A stretch of 64,000 bases of DNA from an uncultured Collinsella sp. (GTDB taxonomy: Bacteria > Actinomycetota > Coriobacteriia > Coriobacteriales > Coriobacteriaceae). Position 1 is the stretch's first letter. Each line of letters opens with the position of its first letter. The translations under genes and the position numbers were made by a program. The DNA lies in the NCBI GenBank assembly GCA_902493375.1, contig CABUPH010000012.1, forward strand, positions 1-64,000, in the 5' to 3' direction. The notes below the pieces were generated by a model. It was not told the DNA's origin. It did no database searches and saw only the letters and a list, made by a program, of their open reading frames with translations. Shown piece by piece: positions 9,533 to 19,004 of this stretch.

Positions 9533-10681
9533 ATGGCCAAGAATTCAGGTCCCGTACGTACCGTTCATGCTCGCACGACGGGTAAAGAGCGCGATGAGAT
9601 GATCGCCACCACCAAGGCCGAGATCGAGAAGAAATTCGGCCAGGGTTCCATCATGAGGTATGGTGACGGCGGCCCCGAGCTTGAGGTTGAGGCCATCCCC
9701 ACGGGCGCTCTGGCACTCGATGCCGCTCTGGGTATCGGCGGTGTGCCGCGCGGCCGTATCGTCGAGATTTACGGTCCTGAGTCCTCCGGTAAGACGACGC
9801 TTTCGCTCGAGATCCTGGCCGAAGCCCAGGCAATGGGTGGCGTGGTGGCATTTATCGATGCCGAGCACGCGCTCGATCCCACGTATGCCGCGCGCATTGG
9901 CGTGGATATCGACGAGGTACTGATTTCCCAGCCTGATACGGGTGAGCAGGCGCTCGAGATTGTTGACATGCTCGTGCGTTCCGGCGCCATCGATGCCATC
10001 GTCGTCGACTCCGTCGCCGCGCTGACCCCGCGTGCCGAGATCGAGGGAGAGATCGGCGATACCACGGTCGGATTGCAAGCTCGTCTTATGAGTCAGGCGC
10101 TCCGCAAGCTCGCCGGCTCGCTGTCCAAGTCCAACACGACATGCATCTTCATTAACCAGCTGCGAGAGAAGATCGGCGTCATGTTCGGCAACCCCGAGAC
10201 CACGACGGGCGGCCGCGCCCTTAAGTTCTTCTCTTCGGTGCGTATCGACATTCGCCGCATCGACAGCATTAAGCTTAAGGATGAGGTTATCGGTAACCGC
10301 GTGCGCGCTAAGGTCGTTAAGAACAAGGTGGCAGCTCCGTTCCGTTCTGCTGAGTTCGACATTATGTACGGTACGGGCATCTCTAAGGAGGGCTCGATTC
10401 TGGACATGGCTGTCGAGTGCGGCATTTGCAAGAAGATGGGCTCCTGGTTTGCCTATGGCGAGGACAAGCTCGGCAACGGTCGCGAGGCCGCCAAGGCGTT
10501 CCTGCGCGAACACCCCGATTGCGCCGACGAGATTGAGCATAAGGTCCGCCTTGCCTGCGGGCTTGAGTTTGATGACGATGCTCCGTCCGAGGTCGAGCTG
10601 ACCGATCAGCCTGCGCCTGAGGAGTTTGACGAGCTTTACGCCATCGATGGTTCCGCCATGCTCGATGATGACGACGAGTAG
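9533..10681 (+). CDS. recA: Recombinase RecA
   Basis: The ATP-dependent strand-exchange protein and LexA co-protease. The 382-residue product has Walker A GPESSGKT at about residues 81-88, the VVDSVAAL Walker B region, the QLREKIGVMFGNPETTTGG L2 region and an acidic C-terminus (DDDDE). I start it at the ATG at 9533, preceded by AGAGGAGGG; an in-frame upstream start at 9512 would add seven residues with no ribosome binding site. The promoter carries a LexA box. recX follows 11 bases after the stop. Confidence 0.98.
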   Translation: MAKNSGPVRTVHARTTGKERDEMIATTKAEIEKKFGQGSIMRYGDGGPELEVEAIPTGALALDAALGIGGVPRGRIVEIYGPESSGKTTLSLEILAEAQAMGGVVAFIDAEHALDPTYAARIGVDIDEVLISQPDTGEQALEIVDMLVRSGAIDAIVVDSVAALTPRAEIEGEIGDTTVGLQARLMSQALRKLAGSLSKSNTTCIFINQLREKIGVMFGNPETTTGGRALKFFSSVRIDIRRIDSIKLKDEVIGNRVRAKVVKNKVAAPFRSAEFDIMYGTGISKEGSILDMAVECGICKKMGSWFAYGEDKLGNGREAAKAFLREHPDCADEIEHKVRLACGLEFDDDAPSEVELTDQPAPEEFDELYAIDGSAMLDDDDE

Positions 10682-10692
10682 CGGTTACACTC

Positions 10693-11385
10693 ATGTCGTA
10701 TACGGTGACCGAGGCCACGGTCGTCTTTCCCGATAAGAAGGCGGCCTCCTCGTTCTCGAGCGGGTATGCGTCCAAAAAGCCTTGCGCACATATCGATTGT
10801 GAGTTTGAGGGCGGTTTTGAGCGGTCCATTTGGATTCCCGTGCGGGTCGCGCGCCTGTATGTCGAAAATCGCCTCGATCTTCCCTGTGATTGGGATAACT
10901 TTCGTGAAGCGGTGCAGCTCATCGAGCGTAAATGTGCACTTACCATGGTGACCGAGATGCTATCGCGACGCGACCATGCGACGGGTGAGGTCCGTGACAA
11001 GCTGGCTCGCTACGGCTTTCGCCAGTCCGCGATCGATTTCGCCGTCGAGCGCGCCACCGAGTATCGCTTTTTAGACGAGAACCGCTTTTGCTCGTACTTT
11101 ATCGAGGAACGCAAGCGGCGCGGTTGGGGACAGCGTAAAATCGAGACCGAGCTCAAGCGCCGTCATGTCGTGCTCGATGACATTCCCGGTTATCCCGAGG
11201 ATTATTTTGCCGTCGAAGACGATTTGGCGCGTGCGTCAGCCCTGCTCGCCAAGCGGCGTGTTCCAGAGACGCGCGGATTCGAAAAACTGGTTCGGTTTTT
11301 GATGGGCAAGGGCTTCTCGTATCACATCGCCGCCGATGCCGTTAAGGCACGTCTCGATGCCGAACGTGAGGAATGTGCGGTTTAG
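10693..11385 (+). CDS. recX: Regulatory protein RecX
   Basis: RecX caps or inhibits RecA filaments. The 230-residue protein has the RecX three-helix repeats: a motif around LSRRDHATGEVRDKL at ~95-110, then FLDENRFCSYFIEERKRRGWG, and a final repeat near the C-terminus. An N-terminal region of ~85 residues is less conserved. It starts 11 bases after recA and should be co-transcribed with it under LexA control. Confidence 0.93.
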   Translation: MSYTVTEATVVFPDKKAASSFSSGYASKKPCAHIDCEFEGGFERSIWIPVRVARLYVENRLDLPCDWDNFREAVQLIERKCALTMVTEMLSRRDHATGEVRDKLARYGFRQSAIDFAVERATEYRFLDENRFCSYFIEERKRRGWGQRKIETELKRRHVVLDDIPGYPEDYFAVEDDLARASALLAKRRVPETRGFEKLVRFLMGKGFSYHIAADAVKARLDAEREECAV

Positions 11386-11581
11386 GCGTATGCGTTTTGT
11401 GGCCCTGCCGTTCACCGCGTTTTAGCCGCCGTGCTGGGGCCATTTATTTGACAGTTGTTGTGGTTCAACGTACGATAAACACTGTCATTTGCTTTGTGAT
11501 ATGTGCTCATCTGTGATGAGTTTGTTTATATGTTTATCTGTATCCGACCCGCATAAGCTGCGCCCATATTACTCAAATGTC

Positions 11582-11608
11582 GCGAGCCGTTCGTAAGGAC
11601 GGTTCGCT
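11582..11608 (+). terminator. Imperfect hairpin upstream of rny
   Basis: Arms GCGAGCCGTTC and GGACGGTTCGC pair with two G-U matches and are followed by TTTGTTG. It may end the recA-recX transcript or lie in the rny leader. The rest of the 257-base gap before rny contains no gene that I can support. Confidence 0.45.
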
Positions 11609-11642
11609 TTGTTGTGTAACGAATCCATAAAAAGGAGTGAGC

Positions 11643-13193
11643 ATGCCTATCATCGCAGCGCTCGTTGGCATCATTTTGGGTGCCATCGCCGCCATTGCCT
11701 ACATGCGCACCGCCAAGCAGGGCAGTCTTCACGAGGCCGACGAAAAAATCCAGTCGGCACACGCACAGGCTGAGTCCCTGATCGGTGATGCTAAGCGTCA
11801 GGCCGAGACCCTCAAAAAAGAGGCTCTGCTCGAGGCTAAAGAGGAGATCATCAAGAACAAGCAGGCCGCTGAGGCCGAGGACAAGCAGCGTAAGAACGAG
11901 ATTCGTACGCTCGAGAACCGCGTGATGCAGCGCGAGGAATCCCTCGATCGCCGCAACGACGCTCTCGACAAGCGCGAGCATCAGCTGTCCAGCCAGGCCG
12001 GTCAGGTCGAGAAGCGCTCCCGTGAGCTCGAGGAGCTCTGCGCAAAGCAGACCTCCGAGCTCGAGCGTATCGCCGACCTTACCCGCGAGGACGCCCACAA
12101 GGAGCTCCTCGATAAGGTTCGCGGCGAGGTCACCCACGAGGCCGCCACGATCATTCGCGAGTCCGAACAGCAGGTTCGCGCCGAGTGCCACAAGACCGCC
12201 CAGGAGATTCTGTCTCTGGCGATTCAGCGCTGCGCTGCCGATCACACTGCCGAGGTCACCGTTACCTCCGTGCACATTCCCTCTGATGACCTCAAGGGCC
12301 GCATCATCGGTCGCGAGGGTCGCAACATCCGGACCTTCGAGCAGGTTTCCGGCGTCAACCTCGTGATCGACGACACGCCCGAGACCGTCGTTCTTTCGAG
12401 CTTCGACCCGGTCCGTCGTGAGACCGCCCGTGTCGCCCTCGAGAACCTCATCGCCGACGGCCGCATTCACCCTGCCCGTATCGAGGAGATGTATCACAAG
12501 GCCGCCGACCTGGTTCAGCAGCGCGTGCGCGAGGCTGGCGAGCAGGCTGCCTTCGATACCGGCATCCACGATCTGCACCCCGAGATCGTCAAGACCCTTG
12601 GTGCCCTGCGCTACCGTACCTCGTTTGGTCAGAACGTGCTTCAGCATTCCCTCGAGGTCTCTGGTCTGTGCGGCGTGATGGCTTCCGAGCTTGGCCTGGA
12701 CGTTGTGACCGCCAAGCGCGCCGGCCTGCTGCACGACCTGGGCAAGGCAATCGACCACGACGTCGAGGGCCCGCATGCCGTCATCGGCGCCGAGCTTGCC
12801 CGCCGTTATGGCGAGAAGCCCGTTATCGTCCACGCTATTGAGGCTCACCATGCCGATGTCGACCCCAACACGGTGCTCGATGTCCTGGTGCAGGCCGCCG
12901 ATGCTGTCTCTGCCTCTCGCCCCGGTGCCCGTCGCGAGTCTGCCGAGAACTACATCAAGCGTCTTGAGAAGCTCGAGGAGATCGCCAACTCCCATGACGG
13001 CGTCGAACGTACCTATGCCATGCAGGCCGGTCGCGAGGTCCACGTCATGGTCCAGCCGGACAAGATTTCCGATGCCCAGTCCACGGTTCTGGCTCACGAT
13101 ATCGCCCATCAGATCGAGGAAGAGATGGAGTATCCCGGTCAGGTGCGTGTCGTCGTGATTCGCGAGAGCCGCGCTGTCGATATCGCTAAATAA
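11643..13193 (+). CDS. rny: Ribonuclease Y
   Basis: A membrane-anchored endoribonuclease that initiates mRNA decay. The 516-residue protein has an N-terminal membrane helix (~1-22), a long charged coiled coil (~25-190), a KH RNA-binding domain (~205-270, with GRIIGREGRNI) and an HD phosphohydrolase domain (HDLGKAIDHD near residue 363). The ATG at 11643 follows AAAAGGAG at the right spacing; a GTG six bases upstream is in frame but too close to that site. The next gene begins one base after the stop. Confidence 0.96.
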   Translation: MPIIAALVGIILGAIAAIAYMRTAKQGSLHEADEKIQSAHAQAESLIGDAKRQAETLKKEALLEAKEEIIKNKQAAEAEDKQRKNEIRTLENRVMQREESLDRRNDALDKREHQLSSQAGQVEKRSRELEELCAKQTSELERIADLTREDAHKELLDKVRGEVTHEAATIIRESEQQVRAECHKTAQEILSLAIQRCAADHTAEVTVTSVHIPSDDLKGRIIGREGRNIRTFEQVSGVNLVIDDTPETVVLSSFDPVRRETARVALENLIADGRIHPARIEEMYHKAADLVQQRVREAGEQAAFDTGIHDLHPEIVKTLGALRYRTSFGQNVLQHSLEVSGLCGVMASELGLDVVTAKRAGLLHDLGKAIDHDVEGPHAVIGAELARRYGEKPVIVHAIEAHHADVDPNTVLDVLVQAADAVSASRPGARRESAENYIKRLEKLEEIANSHDGVERTYAMQAGREVHVMVQPDKISDAQSTVLAHDIAHQIEEEMEYPGQVRVVVIRESRAVDIAK

Positions 13194-13194
13194 C

Positions 13195-14280
13195 ATGAGC
13201 GACGCGAACGAGCTCATCTCATTTATCGCGTCGATGTCGGGGGAGGGCAACCTTCGCGTCGAGGAGAACCTTGGCGAGGGGTATGTCCGCCTCCGCGTTT
13301 CAGAGGCCGAGCGGCGCCAGGCTAAGCACGACATTCAGCATGTCGAGGACATCGTCATCGAAATGCTTCGTAATGCTCGCGATGCCGGCGCCGACAAGGT
13401 CTATCTCGCCACGACCAAGGAAGATGGCGTCCGCACGCTTGTCTTTCTGGATAACGGTTCTGGCGTTCCGCAGGATATGCAAGAGCGAATCTTTGATGCC
13501 CGCGTTACCTCCAAGCTCGAGAGCATGAAGATGGACCGTTGGGGCGTTCACGGTCGTGGCATGGCATTGTTTTCGATCAAGCAGAACGCCGACGAGGCCC
13601 GTGTGGTCACGTCCGGCGTCGATCTTGGTTCAGCCTTCAAGGTGAGCGTTGCGGCCGACCGCCTCAGTGAGCGTGCCGATCAGTCCAGCTGGCCCCAGGC
13701 CGTCAAGGATGAGGGCGGACGTTATGTCTGCGCTCGCGGTCCACATAATATTATTCGCGCTGCTTGTGAGTTTGCGCTCGAGGAGTTGCGTGGTTGCGAT
13801 GTCTATCTTGGTTCTCCGTCTGAGATTGCCGCGACCCTTTATGCTCAAGCGTCAAGTCGGCTCGATACGTCTCGTCTCCTGTTCATTGATGACGAGAGTG
13901 AGCTTCCGGTTGTCGATCGTTTAGGCCTTGCTTCTGATGCCGAGGACTTTATCCGTATTTGTTCGGGTTTGGGTCTTGAGATGTCCGAGCGCACGGCCCA
14001 TCGCATTTTAGCAGGGCAGATTAAGCCCGTTCGCGGTGTGACCGCGCGTCTGCTGCGCGAGCGTGATTCGTCCTCGCATGCGCCGGCTCCTGTCGATCTC
14101 GCGAAGGATCGTCGCGGGCTACGTATTGCCAAGGACGACATGGCACAGTTTTCGCGCGCTGTGGAACGCGACTTTAATGACCTTGCCGCCCGGTACTATC
14201 TCAACCTTTGCGGCGACCCAAAGATCCGTGTTTCGCGTGATCGAATCACCGTGACCTTTGATCTTGCCAAAGAGGAATAG
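13195..14280 (+). CDS. GHKL-family ATP-binding protein, role unknown
   Basis: A 361-residue cytoplasmic protein with an HSP90/histidine-kinase/MutL-type ATPase domain. Residues ~45-145 show the N-box (VIEMLRNARDAGA), the G1 motif DNGSGVP and the G2 motif GVHGRGMALFSI. No membrane helix, sensor domain, phosphoacceptor histidine or obvious chaperone domain is visible. The C-terminal half (~210-360) is not recognised. It starts one base after the rny stop and precedes spoVS, so co-expression with RNase Y is likely. The fold is secure; the function is not. Confidence 0.75.
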   Translation: MSDANELISFIASMSGEGNLRVEENLGEGYVRLRVSEAERRQAKHDIQHVEDIVIEMLRNARDAGADKVYLATTKEDGVRTLVFLDNGSGVPQDMQERIFDARVTSKLESMKMDRWGVHGRGMALFSIKQNADEARVVTSGVDLGSAFKVSVAADRLSERADQSSWPQAVKDEGGRYVCARGPHNIIRAACEFALEELRGCDVYLGSPSEIAATLYAQASSRLDTSRLLFIDDESELPVVDRLGLASDAEDFIRICSGLGLEMSERTAHRILAGQIKPVRGVTARLLRERDSSSHAPAPVDLAKDRRGLRIAKDDMAQFSRAVERDFNDLAARYYLNLCGDPKIRVSRDRITVTFDLAKEE

Positions 14281-14354
14281 TGCCTTTACCGAGTCCACTC
14301 GGTACGATACAGTTATTGCAGTTAAAACGTACTTTTAAATGCAGGAGTTTCTTC

Positions 14355-14672
14355 ATGGATTGCCTGAAGGTATCAAGCAAATCATCGCCCGCGTCCGTTG
14401 CCGGCGCCATCGCCGGCATGGTCAAGGATGGTGTACCCGTCAACATCCAGTGTGTCGGCGCCGGTGCCGTCAACCAGGCCATTAAGGCCGTGGCTATCGC
14501 GCGCGGTTTTTTGATTCCAACCGGTTTTGATATTTCCTGCGCGCCCGTGTTCTCCGACATCCTCATTAACGGGGAGTCGCGCACTGCCATCCGTCTTTCT
14601 ATCTACGTTCACCAGATCAATCGAGCTGCTATGGATAACGTCGTCATGGATGATGTTAAGCCTGTGGCATAG
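14355..14672 (+). CDS. spoVS: Stage V sporulation protein S (SpoVS/Alba-like)
   Basis: A 105-residue product of the SpoVS family, a small Alba-like nucleic-acid-binding fold. It has the characteristic LKVSSKSSPASVAGAIAG start, GAGAVNQAIKAVAIARGF core and the SDILINGESRTAIRL segment; the last ~18 residues extend beyond typical SpoVS. The ATG at 14355 follows GCAGGAG. SpoVS affects sporulation and septation in Bacillus but occurs widely in non-sporeformers, where its role is open. Its place behind rny fits the common rny-spoVS linkage. Confidence 0.92.
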   Translation: MDCLKVSSKSSPASVAGAIAGMVKDGVPVNIQCVGAGAVNQAIKAVAIARGFLIPTGFDISCAPVFSDILINGESRTAIRLSIYVHQINRAAMDNVVMDDVKPVA

Positions 14673-14711
14673 CTTCTGATTGCCTCGTTTTGCTCCCCAT
14701 CGTTAGGACTT

Positions 14712-16088
14712 ATGCACATGGACCAGCGTTCCGTACGCGATATTCTTGCCGGTAAAACCTACTTTATCCGCACCTTTGGCTGCCAGATGAATCAGCACGA
14801 CTCCGAGCGTGTGAGCGGTCTGCTTGATTCATATGGCTGCCTCATGGCGCTCGATCCTGCGCATGCCGATATCGTTGTCTTCATGACGTGCTGCGTGCGC
14901 GAGGCCGCCGATACTCGCCTGTACGGTCAGTGCAATTCCTGCAAAAGCCTGCCGCCTTCGCCTTCGGGCAAGCGCGTGGTTGCCGTTGGCGGTTGCATCG
15001 CGCAGCGCGATGGCGAGGGCCTGCTCACCAACGTCGATAACGTCAACGTCATCTTCGGTACACATTCCATCGCGCATGTGGCCGAGCTCATTGCCGAGGC
15101 GTTCCTTGATGGTAAGCGTCATATCCGTACCAATGAGCATGAGGATACGGATGCCATGAGCATGCCGTGGCATCGCGAGTCTCAGTATCACGCCTGGGTG
15201 CCCATCATGACAGGCTGCAATAATTTCTGCACCTATTGCATCGTGCCGTACGTGCGTGGTCGCGAAAAGAGCCGCCCCTTCGAGGAGATTGTCGACGAGG
15301 TGACCGGTTTGGTACGCCAGGGCGTGCGTGAGATTACGCTGTTGGGCCAAAACGTTAACTCATATGGTCGCGATCTGTTTGGCAAGCCGCGTTTTGCCGA
15401 TCTGCTGCGTGCCGTGGGCGATACGGGCGTGGAGCGCATCTTCTTTACGTCTTCGCATCCCAAGGACCTGCTGCCCGAGACCATCGACGCCATGGCCGAG
15501 ACGCCTGCCGTTATGCCGCAGCTGCACTTGGCCGTCCAGTCCGGTTCGACGCGGATCCTCAAAGAGATGAATCGCCGTTATACACGCGAGGACTATCTGG
15601 GCCTTGTCGATCGCATTCGCAACCGCATGCCCGATATCGCGCTCTCGACCGACATTATCGTTGGCTTCCCGGGCGAGACTGAAGAAGACTTTGAGCAGAC
15701 GCTCTCACTTGCCGAGACGGTCCGCTATGCTCAGGCCTATACCTTCATCTATTCCAAGCGTGCCGGTACCCCGGCCGCCGAGATTGACGATCCTACGCCG
15801 CATGAGGTTATTCTCGAGCGTTTCAACCGCCTGGTTAAGGTTATCGAGACCACGGCACACGAGTATAACCAGGGTGAGCTTCATACTGTGGTTCCGGCGC
15901 TCATTGAGGGAACGAGTAAAAAGAACGACGCGGTCCTGCTGGGCAAGAGTCCCAAGAATCAGACCGTGCATGCGCCTATCCCCGAGGGGTACAGTATCGA
16001 TCAGCTTGTTGGCAAGATCGTTGATGTTGACGTTGACATTGCCAAGACCTGGTATTTGTCCGGCTCCGTTGTGGGCGAGCCGCGCTAA
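14712..16088 (+). CDS. miaB: tRNA-2-methylthio-N6-dimethylallyladenosine synthase MiaB
   Basis: A radical-SAM methylthiotransferase acting on A37 of tRNAs that read UNN codons. The 458-residue protein has the UPF0004 domain with TFGCQMNQHDSE near residue 22, a second Cys region (MTCCV), the SAM cluster CNNFCTYC near residues 169-176, and a C-terminal TRAM domain. ATGs at 14712 and 14718 are both possible. The stop overlaps the miaA start by one base, so the two steps of the same tRNA modification are coupled. Confidence 0.95.
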   Translation: MHMDQRSVRDILAGKTYFIRTFGCQMNQHDSERVSGLLDSYGCLMALDPAHADIVVFMTCCVREAADTRLYGQCNSCKSLPPSPSGKRVVAVGGCIAQRDGEGLLTNVDNVNVIFGTHSIAHVAELIAEAFLDGKRHIRTNEHEDTDAMSMPWHRESQYHAWVPIMTGCNNFCTYCIVPYVRGREKSRPFEEIVDEVTGLVRQGVREITLLGQNVNSYGRDLFGKPRFADLLRAVGDTGVERIFFTSSHPKDLLPETIDAMAETPAVMPQLHLAVQSGSTRILKEMNRRYTREDYLGLVDRIRNRMPDIALSTDIIVGFPGETEEDFEQTLSLAETVRYAQAYTFIYSKRAGTPAAEIDDPTPHEVILERFNRLVKVIETTAHEYNQGELHTVVPALIEGTSKKNDAVLLGKSPKNQTVHAPIPEGYSIDQLVGKIVDVDVDIAKTWYLSGSVVGEPR

Positions 16089-17026
16089 TGATTGCTCCCG
16101 GGGCAGGTCTTTCCGCCGTTGCGATCGTCGGTCCGACGGCGGTTGGTAAGAGTGATGTTGCCGACCGTTTGGCAGCTCGTCTTTCGTCCGAAGTGCTGTC
16201 GTGCGATGCGATGCAAATCTATCGCGGCATGGACATCGGTACCGCAAAGATGGCGCCCGATGAGTGCACGGCGCCGCTGCGTCTCGTTGACATTGTAGAG
16301 CCGGGTGTGGCATATTCTGCTGCGCTTTATCAGGCTGACGCTCGCGCGCATGTTGAACGTCTCCTTGGTTCGGGTTGCCTGCCGGTTTTTTGCGGAGGTA
16401 CGGGGCTGTATCTCAAGGCCGCCCTCGATGAGATGGACTTTCCCTCGGGTGAACTTGAGGACGATCGTCGTGCGGGCTATCAGGAGCTTGCCGAGCGTAT
16501 TGGCGAGGAAGAACTGCATGCCTTGCTTGCCGAGCGCGATCCAGAATCGGCTGCTGTTATTCATCCCCATAACGTGCGCCGTGTGATTCGTGCGCTCGAG
16601 ATGCATGATGAAGGTATCTCCTATGCACAGAAAAAAAGTCAGTTTAGTGTTCCGCGCGAGCATTATCATGCGCTGTGGTTTGGCCTGACCCGTAATCGCG
16701 AGGTGCTCTACGAGCGCATTAACCTGCGCGTCAATCTGATGTTTGAGCAGGGTCTTGTTGATGAGGTCCGCGGTCTTATGGACCAGGGGCTGGGTGATGC
16801 CCTGACGTCGATGCAGGCAATTGGTTATAAAGAGATCATCGATGCTTTCAATGGCATGATGAGCATGGATGAGGCCCGCGAACTCATTAAGATGCGTTCG
16901 CGTCGTTATGCCAAGCGTCAGCTTTCGTGGTTTAAGCGCGATGACCGTATCGTGTGGTTTGATATGGATGAATGTACGATCGATGAGGTCGTTGAGGATA
17001 TCCTGCATCGTATTGAGGCTGCCTAA
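16088..17026 (+). CDS. miaA: tRNA dimethylallyltransferase MiaA
   Basis: It transfers a dimethylallyl group to N6 of A37 in tRNA, producing the MiaB substrate. The 312-residue product has the P-loop GPTAVGKSDVADRLA near residue 15, the D-M-Q-x-Y-R-G-MDIGTAK block near 40-52 and a C-terminal RSRRYAKRQLSWFKRD region. It overlaps miaB by one base at its start and hflX by one base at its end (TAATG), forming a miaB-miaA-hflX operon. Confidence 0.96.
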   Translation: MIAPGAGLSAVAIVGPTAVGKSDVADRLAARLSSEVLSCDAMQIYRGMDIGTAKMAPDECTAPLRLVDIVEPGVAYSAALYQADARAHVERLLGSGCLPVFCGGTGLYLKAALDEMDFPSGELEDDRRAGYQELAERIGEEELHALLAERDPESAAVIHPHNVRRVIRALEMHDEGISYAQKKSQFSVPREHYHALWFGLTRNREVLYERINLRVNLMFEQGLVDEVRGLMDQGLGDALTSMQAIGYKEIIDAFNGMMSMDEARELIKMRSRRYAKRQLSWFKRDDRIVWFDMDECTIDEVVEDILHRIEAA

Positions 17027-18315
17027 TGGCCCGTTTCCCCCTTGTTCCCACGGCACCCGAGCCCGAGCGTGCCATTTTAGTTGGTGTTGAGTGGCGCGAC
17101 AATGCATGGCCGCTCGATCGCTCGCTTGATGAGCTGGAGCGTCTTGCCCACACAGCTGGTGCCCAGTGCGTGGCACGCTTGTCGCAGCGTTTGGTAAAGC
17201 CGTATCCTAAATCGTTTATCGGTTCCGGTAAGGTAGAGGAGCTTTGCGGCCTGGTGCATCGCATGGATGCCGATGTCGTTATTTTTGACGACGACCTGAC
17301 CCCCTCGCAGCAATCCTATTTGGAGAAAGCCGTGGGCGAGCCGGTAAAGATTATCGATCGTACAGCACTGATCTTGGATATCTTTGGCCTGCATGCTCAG
17401 ACGCGTGAGGGACGCCTGCAGGTACAGCTGGCACAGCTTCAATATTTGTTGCCTCGCCTGCGTGGCATGTGGAGCCATCTCGCCAAGGAGCAGACGCGCG
17501 GCGGCATCGGCTCACGTTTTGGTCAGGGCGAAAGTCAGCTCGAGGTCGACCGTCGCCTCATTCGTAATAAGATCGCTGCGCTTCGTCGTGAGCTCAAGCA
17601 GGTTGAACAGCGCCGCGATGTTCAATCCAAGAGCCGCATTGAGTCACCGGCGTTTCGCGTCGCGTTAGCCGGTTATACCAATGCCGGTAAATCGACGTTG
17701 CTCAATCGTCTGACCGGCTCTACGGTACTTTCGCAGGACAAGTTGTTTGCTACGCTCGACCCGACGACGCGCTCGTATCGCCTGCCCGGCGGTCGCGGCA
17801 TGACGATTACCGATACCGTCGGCTTTATTCAAAAACTGCCGCATGGTCTGGTCGATGCCTTTAAATCGACGCTTTCCGAGGTGTTGGGTGCCGATCTAAT
17901 TCTCAAAGTCGTAGATGCGTCTGACGAGGACTATGAGCGGCAGCTGGAGGCTGTCGACCGCGTGCTTGATGAGATCGGCGCCGGAGAGCGTTTAACGCTG
18001 ACCGTATTCAATAAAATCGATCTTCTCGATAGCGTTGATCGATTGAGTTTCCGTCGTCGCTATCCGGAGGCCGTTCTGTTCTCGGCCCAAACGGGCGAGG
18101 GGCTCGACGATCTCGTCGATCGCATTGCTCGCGAGGCAGCTGCCACCGATGTGTTGCTCTCCGCTGATATCCCGTATCGCGAGGGCGCTCTCATCACGCT
18201 GGTGCATGAGCAGGGAGCCCTTCTGCATGAGGAATATCTCGAGGACGGCGTTCGCATTGTGGCGAAGTTGCCGGCTCGTATTGCACCGCGGCTCGAGCGT
18301 TATCGCACCGAGTAG
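17026..18315 (+). CDS. hflX: Ribosome-associated GTPase HflX
   Basis: A GTPase that splits stalled or stressed 70S ribosomes. The 429-residue protein has the N-terminal HflX domain (~30-205, with GSGKVEEL and TPSQQSYLEK) and a G domain with G1 GYTNAGKS near residues 216-223, G3 DTVGFI and G4 NKID. It is the last gene of the miaB-miaA-hflX unit; its final 16 bases overlap the end of the convergent gene on the minus strand. Confidence 0.95.
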   Translation: MARFPLVPTAPEPERAILVGVEWRDNAWPLDRSLDELERLAHTAGAQCVARLSQRLVKPYPKSFIGSGKVEELCGLVHRMDADVVIFDDDLTPSQQSYLEKAVGEPVKIIDRTALILDIFGLHAQTREGRLQVQLAQLQYLLPRLRGMWSHLAKEQTRGGIGSRFGQGESQLEVDRRLIRNKIAALRRELKQVEQRRDVQSKSRIESPAFRVALAGYTNAGKSTLLNRLTGSTVLSQDKLFATLDPTTRSYRLPGGRGMTITDTVGFIQKLPHGLVDAFKSTLSEVLGADLILKVVDASDEDYERQLEAVDRVLDEIGAGERLTLTVFNKIDLLDSVDRLSFRRRYPEAVLFSAQTGEGLDDLVDRIAREAAATDVLLSADIPYREGALITLVHEQGALLHEEYLEDGVRIVAKLPARIAPRLERYRTE

Positions 18316-19004
18316 ACGAGCTCCAAAATGCCCAGAATGATGGGCTGATGCAGCAGATAAAAGGGGAGAGCGTGACGTCCAAGGCTGGCGAGCGCCGGCA
18401 GGGGGTTGGCGTAGGTCCAGCTAGGGACGGTCTTATCGATACTCTGCGCTATGTGTGCGGCGAAGTATCCTGCAAGATACATAAAGATAAACGGGATGAT
18501 GGGGTAGTAATCACCTGAGACAAACCCAGGGCTCGGAAATCCCAGCCACGCCAGGTAGGGGACAGGGTAGATCGTTTTGGGGATGCTCCAGGTGAGGGCG
18601 AACAACACAAGGCATAGGGGCATGCCCCATCTCGCCGTTATCTTCTTAAGGACGGGATCGGTCAACGCCACGATGCCGGTGCATGCGGCCATGCAGTAGA
18701 TGATGCCAAAATTAACCGAATCGTCGACTGAGACAAGTGTTGTTGCCAACCAGACAACGAGTGCTGCTAAGGCGTATTTGGCGGCACGTTTGATATTGTT
18801 GCGCGAAAGAGTGCACATCCAACCCGCGATAAACAAAAATACCCAGCTGATGCTGGCGCGCCAGACGTCTTGAAAGACAGTCTGGGTAAACCAAGGCATA
18901 TCCCAGCCGTACAGGTAGGCAAGATCATAGCAAGCGTGAAAACCTGCCATAGAAATCATCGTAAACCCGCGGACGGTATCAAAGATGGTGATGCGTTTTT
19001 GCAT
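18300..19004 (-). CDS. Heparan-alpha-glucosaminide N-acetyltransferase-like membrane protein (DUF1624)
   Basis: A 234-residue polytopic membrane protein with about seven hydrophobic helices. The N-terminus RITIFDTVRGFTMISMAGFHACYDL fits the HGSNAT_cat/DUF1624 family, whose members resemble acyltransferases moving acetyl groups across membranes; the bacterial substrate is unknown. The ATG overlaps the lexA stop by one base, so it is probably co-transcribed with lexA. Its 3' end overlaps hflX by 16 bases. Confidence 0.72.
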   Translation of the reverse strand: MQKRITIFDTVRGFTMISMAGFHACYDLAYLYGWDMPWFTQTVFQDVWRASISWVFLFIAGWMCTLSRNNIKRAAKYALAALVVWLATTLVSVDDSVNFGIIYCMAACTGIVALTDPVLKKITARWGMPLCLVLFALTWSIPKTIYPVPYLAWLGFPSPGFVSGDYYPIIPFIFMYLAGYFAAHIAQSIDKTVPSWTYANPLPALASLGRHALPFYLLHQPIILGILELVYSVR

